Made by a program: the position numbers and the translations under genes. Shown one piece after another: positions 25,399-37,969 of a stretch of DNA of 64,000 nt. How positions within the stretch are numbered: position 1 is the first letter of the stretch; the number at the start of each line of letters is the position of its first letter. The notes under the pieces are model-generated. The model made no database searches and had not been told where the DNA came from. It saw only the letters and a list, made by a program, of their open reading frames with translations. The DNA is taken from contig CANTUT010000566.1 in assembly GCA_947687605.1 (NCBI GenBank), positions 520,001-584,000 on the forward strand, read 5' to 3'. The DNA is from Reutealis trisperma. Its lineage: Eukaryota > Streptophyta > Magnoliopsida > Malpighiales > Euphorbiaceae.

Positions 25399-26117
25399 TG
25401 ATGCGAACCCTAAGTATATTAAACTAAAGACCTAACAACAACATGCTTGGAAATGACTCCTAGAAAAGCCAATTTAGATTCAAACTAGAAAACTTTGATC
25501 CAAATTCAACTTGTGATAGAGCACCTTGGAATATAATCTCCTTAACACAATATCAACTTGTGAAAGAGAATCTTGATATAATTATGAATGCCACAAAGTA
25601 GTTAATTTTGATAAGTTCAAAATGATTCAAACCAGAATCAAACTTGAGAGAAACCTCAAAGGAAATTTTATTAATCAAATCATTATTAACTATGAAATTA
25701 CAAAGAAAGTTTGAGTATTTGTAGTGACTCAAGTGTATTATATATTTCTAAATTAAGTTAGAAATTATTCCTAATTAAGGAATTTAATAGGAATCCTTCT
25801 ACAATTAGAAAATAAAATGTCTAAAATAGAAGATAAGCTAAAATTTGGACTCTTCCTAATCAAGGAATTCGATAAGAATCTTTCCTAGATAAGAAAATAA
25901 AACTTTTAAAATAGAAAATAAGTTAAATTTTGGATTAGGCCTTAGGTGAATACAAAAGAGACTCAAAAATAATAAAAACATGAAAATAAACTTATTCAAA
26001 TAATTATTGGGCTTAATATATAACATAGGCAGCCCAAAAACATATAACAAATTTAATAACATGTATTAAAATAAAAACTAAAATTGATAATGACTTGACT
26101 AGAATAAGATCACATTA
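25399..26117 (-). repeat. 5' LTR of the short element
   Basis: This 719-bp LTR is directly repeated at 23934-24656. The divergence between the two is visible by eye, so the insertion is not very recent. Confidence 0.88.
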
Positions 26118-26122
26118 GAATG

Positions 26123-27500
26123 CATAACATGTATGTAATGAGATGCAGGTTGGAGGAAAATTTATCTCGAACTAGAAAAACTCTTAATACTTTGATTAAG
26201 ATGTCTAGGATTTGTAAGGTATTGCCTGGCCAAAATAATGAGTTTGAGATTTTAGAAGGACCTTTGAGATTTGATGTGGATTTAAGGAATTGAAAATGTA
26301 GTTGTGGATGATGCAAAATTTTATGACTTCCTTGCAAATATGCCATGTTATATATTAGATATAATAGGGCTAGTGTTGAGGATTATTGTAATTCTTTTTA
26401 CTATTAGAACTTATAAGAAAATGTATAATGGTATATACATCCAATAGCAATGCAAAATCTGAAGCTAGATGAAGAAACTCAAAAAATACTTTCACCACCT
26501 CTTGAAACAAGTGTTGGAAGGCTAAGGATAGATAGGAGAAGGCAAGAAGATGAACCAAAATCAAGTAATTAGTGGAAGAGATCAAGCACTTTAAGGTGCT
26601 CTAACTGCAAAAATTTTGGTCGTAACAAGAAAGGCTGTGAAAGAGCACTAGTTATAAGGGTAAAATCAACTTTTGAGTTTTTGAAAATTTACAAGTAATC
26701 TTAATTTGGATGGAGAAAAGTTGAAAAATATATTTTGTATATATGTAGTCCACTAATATGAGAAACCAACAAAGAGCAAGGACTACTATAAGATCAAGTG
26801 GAGGATGAACAAGTGCCAAAAATTCCTGCTGAAGGAGTATAAATTGCAAGGATAAAGTCAATTTATTAGTTTTTCTAATTTGCAACTAATGTGATTTTAG
26901 ATAACGAAAAATTGAAAATATATTTTCTATACATATAATCCACTAATATAAGAAACTAGCATAGAGGGAAGACTACTAAAAGATCAAATGGATCAGGCAC
27001 ATCTAGCACAGTTTTAGCTGAAAGAGTACTAGTTGCAAGGGTAAAATCAACTGATTGATTTTTCAAATTTGCAACTAACATAATTTTGCATAATAAAAAA
27101 TTGAAACGTATATTTCTATATATGCAGTCCACTAATATGAGAAAACCATTAAACAAGTAGGGCTACAAAAGGATCAAGTGGAGCAGGAACAAGTGCCATA
27201 GTTTATGTTATACCATGCTCAAGTAATGCAGGTCTAGGCATTGGAAATCGAAATACAACATAACTAAAGGATCAGTAGAGGAAATAATAAAAGAAATAAA
27301 GGTGCAACCAATAAATTAAGGAATTAAAGATACTTCAACAACAAATTTATGTTAATGGAAGGGAGAAATTACAATACATATGTTGTGAGATTTTTTGGTG
27401 AATAGATACAGATGCAAATAGGGATCACGCATATGATCTTTTTGCCATATGTCATCCAAAGCAAAAGAATTGATTATACATAGTGGTAGCCAAATGTAAA
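26123..27500 (+). pseudogene. MULE-1 transposase, C-terminal third
   Basis: After the LTR element the MULE frame resumes with RLEENLSRTRKTLN...SRICKVLPGQNNEFEI (about 26143-26250). It then enters the SWIM zinc finger at about 26296-26350, with KCSCG and a damaged second half. The tail reads YNRASVEDYCNSFYY, MQNLKLDEETQKILSPP and SVGRLRIDRRRQEDEPKSSN, followed by a zinc knuckle CSNCKNFGRNKKGC (about 26600-26641) in which the histidine is now arginine. Beyond it an intron-exon unit is present three times. The minus-strand open frames in 26110-27156 are shadows. No 3' inverted repeat could be fixed. Confidence 0.75.
26643..27215 (+). repeat. Triplicated 190-bp intron-exon unit in MULE-1
   Basis: Three head-to-tail copies start at about 26643, 26834 and 27023. 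Each holds GAGYAYWARTTRYAAGG, a GTAAAATC-type intron start (ATAAAGTC in copy 2), an intron of about 95 bp ending in WTGYAG or TATAAT, and a short exon beginning TCCACTAATATRAGAAA. The copies differ at many positions, so the triplication is old. Confidence 0.8.
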
Positions 27501-30440
27501 TGGGGAATGTAACTTGTCATTTACACATTTTGGTGTGTAAATGTGAATGATATATGTGATAGGTAGAGATGTCATTAGTGTTCACAAATTATTTGAATAT
27601 TATAATATGGGAACATGACTGTTAAGCTACATTATTAATGCTTAAGTGGTTTTAGAGCTACATTTATGTAAGGAATATTAATGAAGATATAAGTTTTATT
27701 TGAATAAGAATTGTGTTGTCTATGAAATTGATAAGTAGAACTATTTTTGTAATGTTGATGACATGGATAATTAATTATCAGGTACATTAAATTGATTTGC
27801 AGGTCTATAAAAATCATTTATTTTGCCATTTTGTATGATCATTTAGGTCCCTTCATTTGTATACTTACACACAATTAAGTCCCTTGACTTTTCGCTGATA
27901 AAACATTTAGTCCCTCAAGTTTTAAAAATAAATACTACTTAGTCCCTAAAATTTTAAATCTCAAGACTATTTAAAATGTTCATAGTCATAGGATTAATGA
28001 CTGGGCATCATTAATTTGGGAAGATCATCACCTCTGTTTATAATTTATAATCAGTATGTGATACTTATGATTATAGAGACAATGAGCATCATACTATTTG
28101 ACAAATATTGTCAATATAAACATGTGGATATTCATATGATGAATGATTGAACTGTAACATTAGATGATGATAACATAGAGTTTTATTGCTAGTCAATAAA
28201 TCATCATCTAGGTCATAATTGTATATATAGTCCTTTGACTTGAGGGATACTATATCTCATTCATCGGTCATTGGAATTTATTACTACTTACATACTAATG
28301 CTATTCAAGTATTGGTATATGGTATGTGATAGTTCTAACTAGTTATGTATGGAAGTGAGTAATCGCCAAGAGAGAATTCATTAACTTGAATAAATAAGGA
28401 AGAAATCCTATATTATCCGATTATTCTTGATAATAAAATCCTTGGCCAAGGTAGTAAAGATTCACTAGAAAGGGTTTCTAGTAGGAATCAATTTTATCAA
28501 GAATTAGAATCGAGATATAAACATATTATCGAAGCATATTAGGGTTAAACAAATCCATGACCCTAGCCAAGATTGGGATTTCATAATGAAGGGATTTTAT
28601 GTACATTAATTATGATCAATGGTCCATGAAATGAATAAATGATTAAACATTCATATTCATTCTAATTAGGTAGTTATGATATGCAATGTTATACATCACT
28701 CATGACTTATGGGACTAAGGGTGAAATAGGGATTTCACATTAGTAGAGAAAAGTGTTTTCTTAATCCCATTGCTAATTAGACATGAATCTAGAAAGTCAC
28801 AACCCAAAAGTATTCACCTTCCAAGAATAAAAGGTTTACCATATTAATTAATTAAAGTGTTTAATTAATTGATTAATGGTAGAAGGATTGAACTTGTAAT
28901 TAAATTTACAAAGACCCTAGTATGTCTTGAAGTTTAAATCCAAAATGATTTCTTATTAATTAAATACTATTTTATATATGATATAAATGAGAAGGATTTA
29001 ATTAATTACAACTATGGATGAATTAAAAGAATTAATTTTGAGCTTTGGACAAAACCCTAAATAACCCAAGCCCATTTGAGAAATGGAGAGAAGTAATATA
29101 GGGGTTAAGAATTTCTATAACCCTAAAGCTCATATGATGAGTTTAGGAGTTCGAGATTTTTTACAATCCTAAAGCCCATATGATGAGTTTAGGGGTTAGA
29201 GAAAGTGCACCAAGGTCAAAATAGTCTTTTAACTATGTAAGATTTAATTGAAATAATCATAGAACCATAAATGGTAATATGGTCTTTTCTATTTAACCCT
29301 AAGGCATAAAGCAAATATAATATCTCATTTGTCCCCTAGTTAACAACATAGTTGTTGGCTATATAAAAGGCAAATGATGTTGTAAAATGAAGGAGGCTTT
29401 ATGCACATCTTTTCTAAGAGAAGCCTTAATAAAGTCTTGAAAGGAAAGAAAAAGAAGAAGAGTTCTTCATATGTCTTGTTCTTCATTTCTTATTCTGTAT
29501 TCTTTATGAAAGAACAAAGGTTTCTTGTATTGAAAAGATATATCCGTGGCAATTAGAAGAAATCAAATCACCAAGAATTTGTGTTAGAAGATCTTGCATT
29601 TAATTAGGCTACTAAGAGAGAGAATCAAGAACATCTAAGCAAATCTAAGTGTGCCTTGGAGGTGGAACTTGGTGTGGACAATTTAGAGGCTCAACATTTA
29701 AGGAGCTTCGGAGTGGAAAGAAGAATCAAAGTTCTTAGGCTTCAAGAGGTAATATGGTTATCACTTGATCTTCTTTCTTTCTTATGTGTTTTACACAATA
29801 ATTAGTAGATTGCTTGAATGTTTATTGGACACATTTGAGTGAAAGTGAAAATTTTAAATTGTTAGAAATTTCACCTACCTTGTTGTTTCCACTTAATTTG
29901 CATCCAATATTCTTTCAATATTAATTGGCCTTTGACAATTTTAATCAAAAGAATATTTTGGTGCAAACATTTATATTTTTAATATCTATAACCTCTCAAT
30001 TTTCTTTTTTCATATCTATATGTTCCTCATTATTTCTTTTAACCTTTTCTTTTATCGTTTTTAACCTCGTAGGTTTAATTTGTAATTGATCATTAATTTA
30101 GTAGAATTTGTAATAATTTTGAGTTAGTCTAGTACATATTTTATGATTTTATTTCTGAAAAATTATCTCATTTTAAAATTTAATTTTTTTCAATTTTCTT
30201 GAAAAAAAATTTAAATAGCAAACATTATTATATATCAATTATTTGCTAAAAGTATATTATTTTTTGTTCAATGTATATTGTTTGCTGTAACCTTTTATCT
30301 GGTTCGAAATCTATAACTTGCATAAATAGTAACATATACTAATTTTATTATGAAAATATACCGAATTTTATTTAATATATTTCATAAATTAAACGTTAAA
30401 TAGTATTAGATACTAATTATATTTACTAGAAATACAATAT
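27501..30440. other. Noncoding repeat-like DNA, possible LTR
   Basis: No gene is seen. Between 27829 and 27960 are TTTAGGTCCCTTCA and ATTTAGTCCCTCAAG words of the kind found at Mutator-type ends. From about 27977 to 29985 the sequence looks like a long LTR or solo LTR. It opens TGTTCATAGTCATAGG, holds a TATA box CTATATAAAAGG at about 29360 and an AATAAAG at about 29428, and may end near GGTGCAAACA. A CCATATGATGAGTTTAGG segment is duplicated at 29125-29200. No partner LTR or target duplication was found. Confidence 0.35.
30257..30370. repeat. Flanking direct repeat, left of copia element
   Basis: This 115-bp AT-rich stretch (TTTGCTGTAACCTTTTATCT, then GAAATCTATAACTT) is repeated in diverged form at about 36168-36285, right of the copia element. 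It lies outside the target duplication, so the two copies probably pre-date the insertion. Confidence 0.6.
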
Positions 30441-30709
30441 TATTATAAATATCATGATTATGGATGTCCATTCATCTTTTTAACTCCTATCATTTTTCAC
30501 CCTTAATTATAAGTGTAACATATGAAATATAAATGTTTTTTGTAACCTTTGAAGTTTCTTGTCATTAAGTCTATAAATAGAGACATGTTATGTAACCTTT
30601 GATGAGGAAAAAAAAAAAGAAAGAAAGAAAGAAAAGAAACTCCTCTTATTTTCCCATCTCATAAGTTTCTTCTATTCCTCTTGCTTTTATTTTCTTTAGT
30701 TTTATACCA
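30441..30709 (+). repeat. 5' LTR of the copia element
   Basis: It starts TATTATAAATATCATGATTA and ends TTTTATACCA. It holds a TATA-like CTATAAATAGAG at about 30571 and an A-rich GAAAGAAAGAAA tract at about 30610-30640. Confidence 0.88.
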
Positions 30710-33249
30710 CGTTATTAGTACAAACCATTCTATTAACTCTTCATGCGAAATTAGTAAGTATCCATGGATTTTACCTTGGTCAAGTAAATATTTCAATCTA
30801 TGGTTTTGTGGATGATTAATTTCTGTTTTGATTTCTTGAATCCAATTTTGTTTAACTATTAATTAGTTAATGTGTATAGGCATCTGAAGTGAATTGCATG
30901 GTTATTACTAGTGGATTTAGTTCTTTCTTCGATGACATATAATGTATTATTTGTACCTTTGTTTTTGGCGTAAGGCCACTGTTGCACTGTATTTCTTCTC
31001 AAATTCAGAATTGAAAAGTTAGGTTTATTTATATGGCATATGTAACATGAGTACAGTGGCGAACGGCCACATTTAAATTTATTCTAATTATTTTCTTACA
31101 AGCTACACAAACATTTTTTTACATTAGTTATAAAATTTTATTTTCACTTTATATACATGTGTATAATAATATTCTTCATGATATATATTTGATAATAATT
31201 TTATTATTGTTTGATGGAAATATCATTATTTTAATTTTCTTATTCAGTAGTATATGATTGCTGAAAATCTTTCATGGTTTCATTATGTGTTGAATTTTAA
31301 ATTCTCCAATTTATTTTATGTATTATATTATATTATGAGATTAATTGCTTTTGCAATAATCTTAACAATATTTATTAAGATAATTTATTTGCATATCATT
31401 ATCATTCATTATTCAATATTTTGCTATTTGAATATGGGGGCATTCAATACATATGCATCTAAGTACTTCAGATTTTGCTTTATTAAGCCACCATCCAATG
31501 TTGTTTCTTTATTTCTCATGCCTGTATCTCATGATTTAATTATTTAGTTCTTTAACAAAGAATGTTTTCGATTTTGAAACCCTTCGACTGCAACTTTAAA
31601 TCCTTTGTGGTCTGAATTGTTGAACAAATATAATATGTATAATGATAAGCTTCTAAATATCTTGATAAACTTCAGCTAATTTTATTTTTAAGACTAATAA
31701 TATGCATTTTTTTATCGTTATTATTATTATGATTATTGAATATGCTTGTAATTCATTAAAAGATTTGTTCTTGGCCTATGATAGGTCATTGAGTTTTGGT
31801 TCTTTAATAAATTTAATGGTGCGTTAAGTTTTTATTTTTTTAATTTTAAAGCATCTATTTAATGGTGTGTTTTGATTGTATTTATGTAAATTTATTATGT
31901 CTAGTTGGAAGTTTTGAATATATAGTGTACCCATTGTTGTTCTCCAACTTATTTGGAAAATATAGTCGATAATTATGACATAAATGTTTGATGTTTCTGC
32001 TATTCCAATTTATGAATATATGAACAGGTAATTGACTTTTGTTACAATACTATGAAATCAATTATTGGTCGATTGAATTAGCGAATCTAATTTTCATTTT
32101 CTTTCTAACCAATGGAATCCTATTTATGACTTCAACTTTTAATTTATTTGTTCAACTTGATATATGAAATTGGTGCTTATTGTTCTTGGTGGGATGGTTA
32201 TGAATAATTACTTTTTATGGCCTTTTATATTTATAAATATTTAATCAAATCTTTTAACTTGATGATTTATTTAGTTAAATGTTAATTGGTTCATGTTACA
32301 TGCACACAGAGTATGCGTGGATTAAGGTATTATTTCACTTAATTTAATTTTAGTTTGACATATTTGGATGGTAAGTGGGCTGAAACTATTAAGGGAAGAA
32401 ACCAACATCAAAAATAAATAAATTTTTGGAATGGATTTTTTTATGGTATTCAATTTTAATTTCTGATAGAAGCAATATAACTAAGGCAAAGGTTATGATC
32501 ATTGAATTCTCTAAAAGAGTTTTAAAGATTGATATAATCACTTGAAGGATACAGTTCTACCATAAACTCAATATGACTGACTAAATATATACCTAAAAGA
32601 TTTAAGTCTGTTTCATAATACAATTCAATCATATTTAGAATCACTTCATAGTTGAAATTGTATGGTGATAAAATTATATACATATAATATACTATAGAAG
32701 ACATATATTATTTTTATGCCTCTAAACATGCTCTGGCAATAGCAATATCTAGAGCAAAATTTCATAAAATAATTTGAATTTTTGGTTGTCTACTAGTGGC
32801 TAAAAAAAGACAATAGCTAATGAGAAATCATCAAGCTAAGCCCATTGGTACAACAACAATCTCTAAGTGAATGCTGTGAAATGTGGATAACCAAAAGGCA
32901 AAATTCAAGAGTAAGATATTTGTGGTAGATCAGAGAACTCCAAAAGAGAAATAACCCATATAGAGGACAACCTGTATAAAGGATACAACTTAGCTCAATA
33001 TAAGTTGTTTATATATTTATCCATATTATTTTATATATTATAATCTATGGATAATTCCATTACTTTTTTTTTTACCCTTAGTATATGAACAACATGTTGT
33101 GTTGAACTTGCATTCAATAATCAAACTTGAAGTTTGATAATTGAACCTTGAAGGTTTGGCATGACATGCTAATATGCATGTAGCTTCACTTCATATTTGA
33201 ATATTTGCATATCATACATACTCTCCCTTATAACTTGTAAATAGACATA
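30710..33249 (+). other. Copia interior, gag region not recognisable
   Basis: The sequence is very AT-rich and its longest frame (31254-31547, 97 residues) is a hydrophobic low-complexity product with no gag similarity that I can see. Gag has either decayed beyond recognition or been replaced. Confidence 0.45.
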
Positions 33250-35700
33250 AACCTAATATTTCTCATCTGCAAATTTTTGGTTGTGTTGTATATGTACTAA
33301 TAGCACCATCTCAAAATGGGTCCATAGAGGAGACTTAAAATTTATTTTAATGAGACACATTTTCTAACATTAGGCGGAGGAAAAGCACTTATAGTGCTAA
33401 AGAATATCAAGAAATTTCCTTGAAGAAAGATCCATTTAGATAGTTTTGATCCATGTAACAAGTTAGAGTGAACTAGAAGTTCAAAAAATAATACAGTTGT
33501 AATAAATTGCAACTCAATTGCCAGATGCATTTATAGATGCAAAAAGTGAGAAAGTCTCATATTCTAGCTGCTAATACCCTAATAAGGGTGGTGGTTATTA
33601 TTGAAAATAAAAATCAACTAAGCTTGACACATGCTAGAAGTGTGAATGGTAAATTGGAACTAAAGATAAAAATCTGCGAAAAAGAAAAGTAGTGTCACTA
33701 AGAAAATCTCCTGAAAAAAAGCCTCTTGAAAAGGAAAATCTCGATCAAAGAGCTATAACTAATAATGAGACATAGACTGAGATGAGGAACAATTAGATCC
33801 TCCATATATGACTCCTAGAGTTAAGGATCATATAAATGAAAATATCTCAGTTAATTTTGTGAATATAGGAAAAGCCTATATAAAAATTCATTTATCATCG
33901 ATGATGAATTTGCTTCAATAGTAACTCTTGCTACTTCAAAAGATAATCTAGATCCAAAATCTATGTATATAGTTGAATGTCAGCAAAGATATGACTAGCC
34001 ATCATGAAAAGAGGCAATCCAAAGTGAGCTAGACTCGCTCTCTAAACATACAGTATTCGCACCTGTTATATTGACTCTCTGTTAAGTATAAATGGGTGTT
34101 TGCTTGAAAGCATAATAAGAATAATGAGGTGGTAAGATATAAAGCAAGACTAGTATTGACTATGAGAAAACTTGTTCTCCTATTATGAATATGATCATGC
34201 TCCATTACTTGATTAATATGGTAGTTAAAGAAAAGCTTGACTATAAAAATGATATTTACGTGAAAGTCCCAAAAGGACTAAAGATACTACTGAAAGAAGG
34301 ATATGTGAATACTATACAACGCTCATAAGTATTCATAAAAGACCATAAAATGGTTACATTATATGTTAATCTAAATATCATTGTGACTCCTAACAAACTC
34401 AAAAAAGTATGTGTCTATTTGAGGAGTGAGTTTGAGATAAAAGACTTTTGGGAAACAAAATTTTGTATCGACTTGTAGATCAATAATTTATCTCAAGGAG
34501 CTTTAATACACTAGTCTATTTATGTGGAAAATGTACTTAACCAATATTATATGGAAAATCCTTTCCTTTAAGCATACTAATAGGTGGTTCGCTCAATGGA
34601 AGTGAAAAAAGATTTTCTTTTTTAGGCATAAAAAGATAATGAAAATCTATTTGGTCCCAAAGTACCATATTTAATTGCATCAAGCTTGATATTACATTTA
34701 CAATAAAGTTCCTAGCTAGGTATAGCTTTGCACCAACCAAGAGATATTAGAGTGGTGTAAACCACTTATTGCATTATCTTTAAGAACTATTGCACTATCT
34801 TATGAGTACTAATTATTTATCTGATCTCTATAATGGTAGATCTTAGACTAGTTATGTTTTTACTTATACTGCAATTTCATGGAAGTTAGTAAAGCAAATT
34901 ATTTTCCTGAAGTAACTTAAGAAAATATACTCCTATTTATGCTATTTGAAATTAATAAAATCTGTATTGCACAAATTAGAGTGGATATATCATGAGTAAC
35001 TAAACTAAATATATTTCACCCAAATTCTTTTACATGCATGAGCCAAAAAGAGTAGTGAAATAGATATCCACCAAATTCGCTCAAATGACAACCTCGCATT
35101 GTTTCATCAATTGGTATGAAATAGATTAGTATGCGCTGTGTTAAAATATTGTACTCATAAGGGGAAAAGAATTAGTATAAGATTGTACTCTTTTTTCTTT
35201 TTCAAATTTTTGTCCCTCAAGATTGTACTCATAAGGGGAAAAGAATTAGTATAAAATTGTACTCTTTTTTCTTTTTCAAATTTTTGTCCCTCAAGGTTTT
35301 CTTGGCCAAAAGTTTTAATGAGGCAATTTGTGTAATGACAGAATGGCACATGAAGTATACTCTTTTGCTTAGCTATTTTTTCCAATGGGTTTTTCTTAGC
35401 AAGGTGTTTAATGAGACATATTCATGGTATAAGTAATATCCAAGAAGGAGTATTATATATATAAGTTATTATATGTAGATGTTACTTAAATATATTTGAA
35501 TACATAATTTAGTAAGATTATATTACATGATTATTTAGTAATATTGTATACACCAAAATCTAAATGTTCAACAATTCAATTAAATGAAAACTTGGCATAC
35601 TTATTCGCAAAAGTGTTACCAACAACAACATTTGAGAAGTTGGTGCATGACATTGGAATGCGATGATTTAGAAATCTCAAGTGACATTAATTTGAGGGGG
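33250..35700 (+). pseudogene. Copia pol pseudogene (integrase end, reverse transcriptase, RNase H end)
   Basis: A broken plus-strand pol is visible in pieces. Around 33300-33540 are the end of the integrase region and a linker with LEVQKII-like and QLPDAF-like words. The reverse transcriptase starts at about 33900 with IDDEFASIV, then VECQQRYD and KEAIQSELDSLSKH. Near 34350 TLYVNLNIIVTPNKLKKV replaces the active-site aspartate pair. FEIKDFWETKFCIDL follows at about 34428. At about 35635 a TFEKLVHDIGMR-like stretch marks the C-terminal end after RNase H. Frameshifts, stops and deletions are frequent. Confidence 0.8.
35151..35296. repeat. 74-bp tandem duplication in copia pol
   Basis: GTACTCATAAGGGGAAAAGA and the next 54 bases occur twice back to back (35151-35224, 35225-35296) with one or two differences. 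The open frame on the minus strand here repeats accordingly and is not a gene. Confidence 0.9.
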
Positions 35701-35889
35701 AGAAATATGCATTGTACTCTTGTCCTTGATCAGGGTTCTTCCCACTAGGTTTTAACGAGGCAGATTTTATTACATATTATACACCAGTATAATGTACTAT
35801 TTTTCCTTCACTATGACTTTTTTTCTTGATTTTTTTCTAGTAAGGTTTTAATGAGGCATATATTTGTGTAATGGATATCTAAGGGAGAG

Positions 35890-36161
35890 TATTATAAATA
35901 TCATGATTATGGATGTCCATTCACCTTTTTAACTCCGACCATTTTCCACCCTTAACTGTAAGTGTGACATACAAAATATAAATGTTCTTTTTAACCTTTG
36001 AAGTTTCTTGTAACAAGTATATAAATAGAGACATGTTATATAACCTTTGATGAGGAAAAAAAAAAAAAAAAAAAAAAGGGAAACTCCTCTTATTTTACCA
36101 TCTCATAAGTTTCTTCTATTCCTCTTCCTCTTCTTTTTTTTTTTTTTTTAGTTTTATAATA
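35890..36161 (+). repeat. 3' LTR of the copia element
   Basis: It matches 30441-30709 with scattered substitutions and longer adenine and thymine runs (about 36056-36078 and 36134-36149). Confidence 0.88.
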
Positions 36162-36166
36162 AATAT

Positions 36167-37076
36167 TTTTTTATTTAATGTATGCTATTTGCTGTGACTT
36201 TTTATTTTGTTTGAAATCTATGACTTATAAAAATAGTAGTATATACTAATTACATTCTAGAAGTATATTGAATTTGTTTTAGATGCAAATTGTATGCTAA
36301 AAGAATACTAAATTTTATGGTAATATATACAATTTGTTTTTGGTACTAAAAGAACACTAAATTTTATGATAATGCATATTATTTATTGTAATTTGTTCCC
36401 TTTATTTTTGAATAAGAGATTAGTGTTTCTACTTTTGTATTGACTTTTTAAATTTTAAAATTGATATTATATTGTTTTTGTTTAAAAAAAATCAAAACCT
36501 AGCTAATTTGTAAAAATTAAGAAAATTAAATATACAAATTTATGAGATATGAAGCAGAATCAATATAAATTTGTGATAAGTATACTATCATACACTTTTT
36601 GTATTAATCCAATCAACAAATAAGAGAAAAATTTTTTGGGGGTTAAATTAGACTAAAAAAATTATTTAATGGAATAGAAGTATATAATTAGGATTGAAAG
36701 TATTAATTAAAAATAGAATCAATAAAAAGAAATTAAGATAAAAAAATTAATATATACTAAAAAACACATAAATACCACTTGAAATTTTGAGAATCAATTT
36801 TATAGGATTTTAATTAATTCTATTAAAAATTGATTTTAAATTTTTATAAAATAAATAATTATTTATCAAATAATGAATTTTCAACCAAATTTATATAAAT
36901 ATAAATAAATCATATTAAAAAATTGATAATTCTAATTTGGTAGTCATTTGGATAAGTGTTGACATAAATAAATCCTATCTTTAATAAACATTTGAAGAAA
37001 AAAGATAGGATGTGAATGAAGAGCATAAATTGAAGGCCATAAAAAAAAAAAAATTTAGGTTTATAGACTTTTTTTA

Positions 37077-37138
<62 letters not shown>

Positions 37139-37594
37139 TAGTTAAAAAGTGATTTTTTTTTTTTTTTTATGTTTTTAGACCACTTGTATAAAAATCCCTT
37201 ATTTTTTTGCCTAAAACCTTCAAACCTCTTGAGAGGCAATTTTAGTCTATAACGGGAATGAGGAATTGAACGAGCTGGATTTAAAGACCCTTCATTACAA
37301 GGCTCCACCTAGAAAGTAAAGCTCTAAGGTTTAGAGTTTAGTGAAGCTTAGTCAATTCCCTAGCCTACATCCGCCAAAATACTCAGCATTCTCAGGGCTT
37401 CACTTATATAAATATTTGAACATCATCATACCCTTTTTATGTTGGACAAAATCCTTAGCTCCCATCTCCCAAGCCAAGAGTCTTTTTTTTGTTATTAAAT
37501 GGATACATAATACAAGTTATTTATTATAATTTCTTACACTTGATTTCCAAGCCTATAATAAGAAAACTGATAAAGTATTCTCTAACAGTTATAA
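36167..37594. other. AT-rich noncoding stretch with homopolymers
   Basis: No gene is seen. The interval holds the right copy of the copia-flanking repeat (36168-36285), a 36-bp adenine run followed by (GA)n at 37078-37139, and a thymine run at about 37152-37169. The 132-codon minus frame at 36910-37308 crosses these runs and is not credible as a protein. Confidence 0.45.
37152..37310 (-). repeat. Possible SINE-like sequence
   Basis: On the minus strand a gene-unlike segment with CGTTCAATTCC, similar to a polymerase III B box (GTTCRANNCC), runs to a 3' adenine run at 37169-37152. A weak A-box-like TAGGTGGAGCC lies about 35 bases upstream. SINE identity is only a suggestion because no target duplication was found. 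Confidence 0.25.
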
Positions 37595-37860
37595 GGCTAA
37601 ATTACACCTATTGTTCCTAAACTTATACACTTGTTTCACAGTTGTCCCTAAACTTCGATTTGCAACAATAAATTACCTAAACTTATATTTCGTCGTAATA
37701 GTTATCCCTGACCCAATTTTTCAGCCATCAACTTGCCAAAAAGCCTATGTGGCTTCATGTCAACTTATTTAACGTTATTTTACTCTTTCTAAGATGCCAC
37801 ATGAAACTCCCTTGAAACTCATACATCTTCCTCACGCACTAAATGACCTTCTCTCTTCTC
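37595..37860. repeat. Left terminal inverted repeat of MULE-2
   Basis: Its inverted counterpart is about 43190-43454. Identity is patchy but runs over the whole length, which is typical of an old MULE. Confidence 0.75.
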
Positions 37861-37969
37861 TCTAATTCTTTTATATCCTTCTTCTTATTAAAATCAAAAT
37901 CCCTAACCTACTTCTCTCTTCTCTTTATTTTTTCTATTGCATTATTAATTCCTCTTTGAATCCATCAAA

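Larger units (their letters stand above)
23934..26117 (-). mobile_element. Complete short non-autonomous LTR element, nested in MULE-1
   Basis: Two LTRs of about 720 bp (23934-24656 and 25399-26117) enclose only 742 bp. Both begin TGATGYRAAC and end TCACATYA on the plus strand. On the minus strand an initiator tRNA-Met-type primer site (TGGTAGTAGAGC, 25395-25384) follows the 5' LTR. A purine tract CTCAAGAAAGGGGAAA (24672-24657) precedes the 3' LTR. A perfect 5-bp target duplication GAATG lies at 23929-23933 and 26118-26122. The short interior has only fragmentary open frames (24649-24932, minus) with no recognised domain, so it must be moved by another element's enzymes. It falls between TRIM and LARD size classes. 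Confidence 0.9.
30441..36161 (+). mobile_element. Ty1/copia LTR retrotransposon
   Basis: Two short LTRs (30441-30709, 269 bp; 35890-36161, 272 bp) flank 5.2 kb. A perfect 5-bp target duplication AATAT lies at 30436-30440 and 36162-36166. A purine run AAGGGAGAG precedes the 3' LTR and another, TTGAGGGGGAGAAA, lies near 35692. The 3' half encodes a plus-strand pol remnant; the 5' half (30710-33200) has no recognisable gag. Both LTRs start with TA where TG is expected, perhaps by a C-to-T change on the other strand. Confidence 0.88.

Noticed and set aside
36910..37308. 132-codon minus-strand open frame with Lys, Leu-Ser and Phe runs
   Set aside because: It crosses an adenine run, a GA microsatellite and a thymine run; the residue runs follow from these, and no domain is present.
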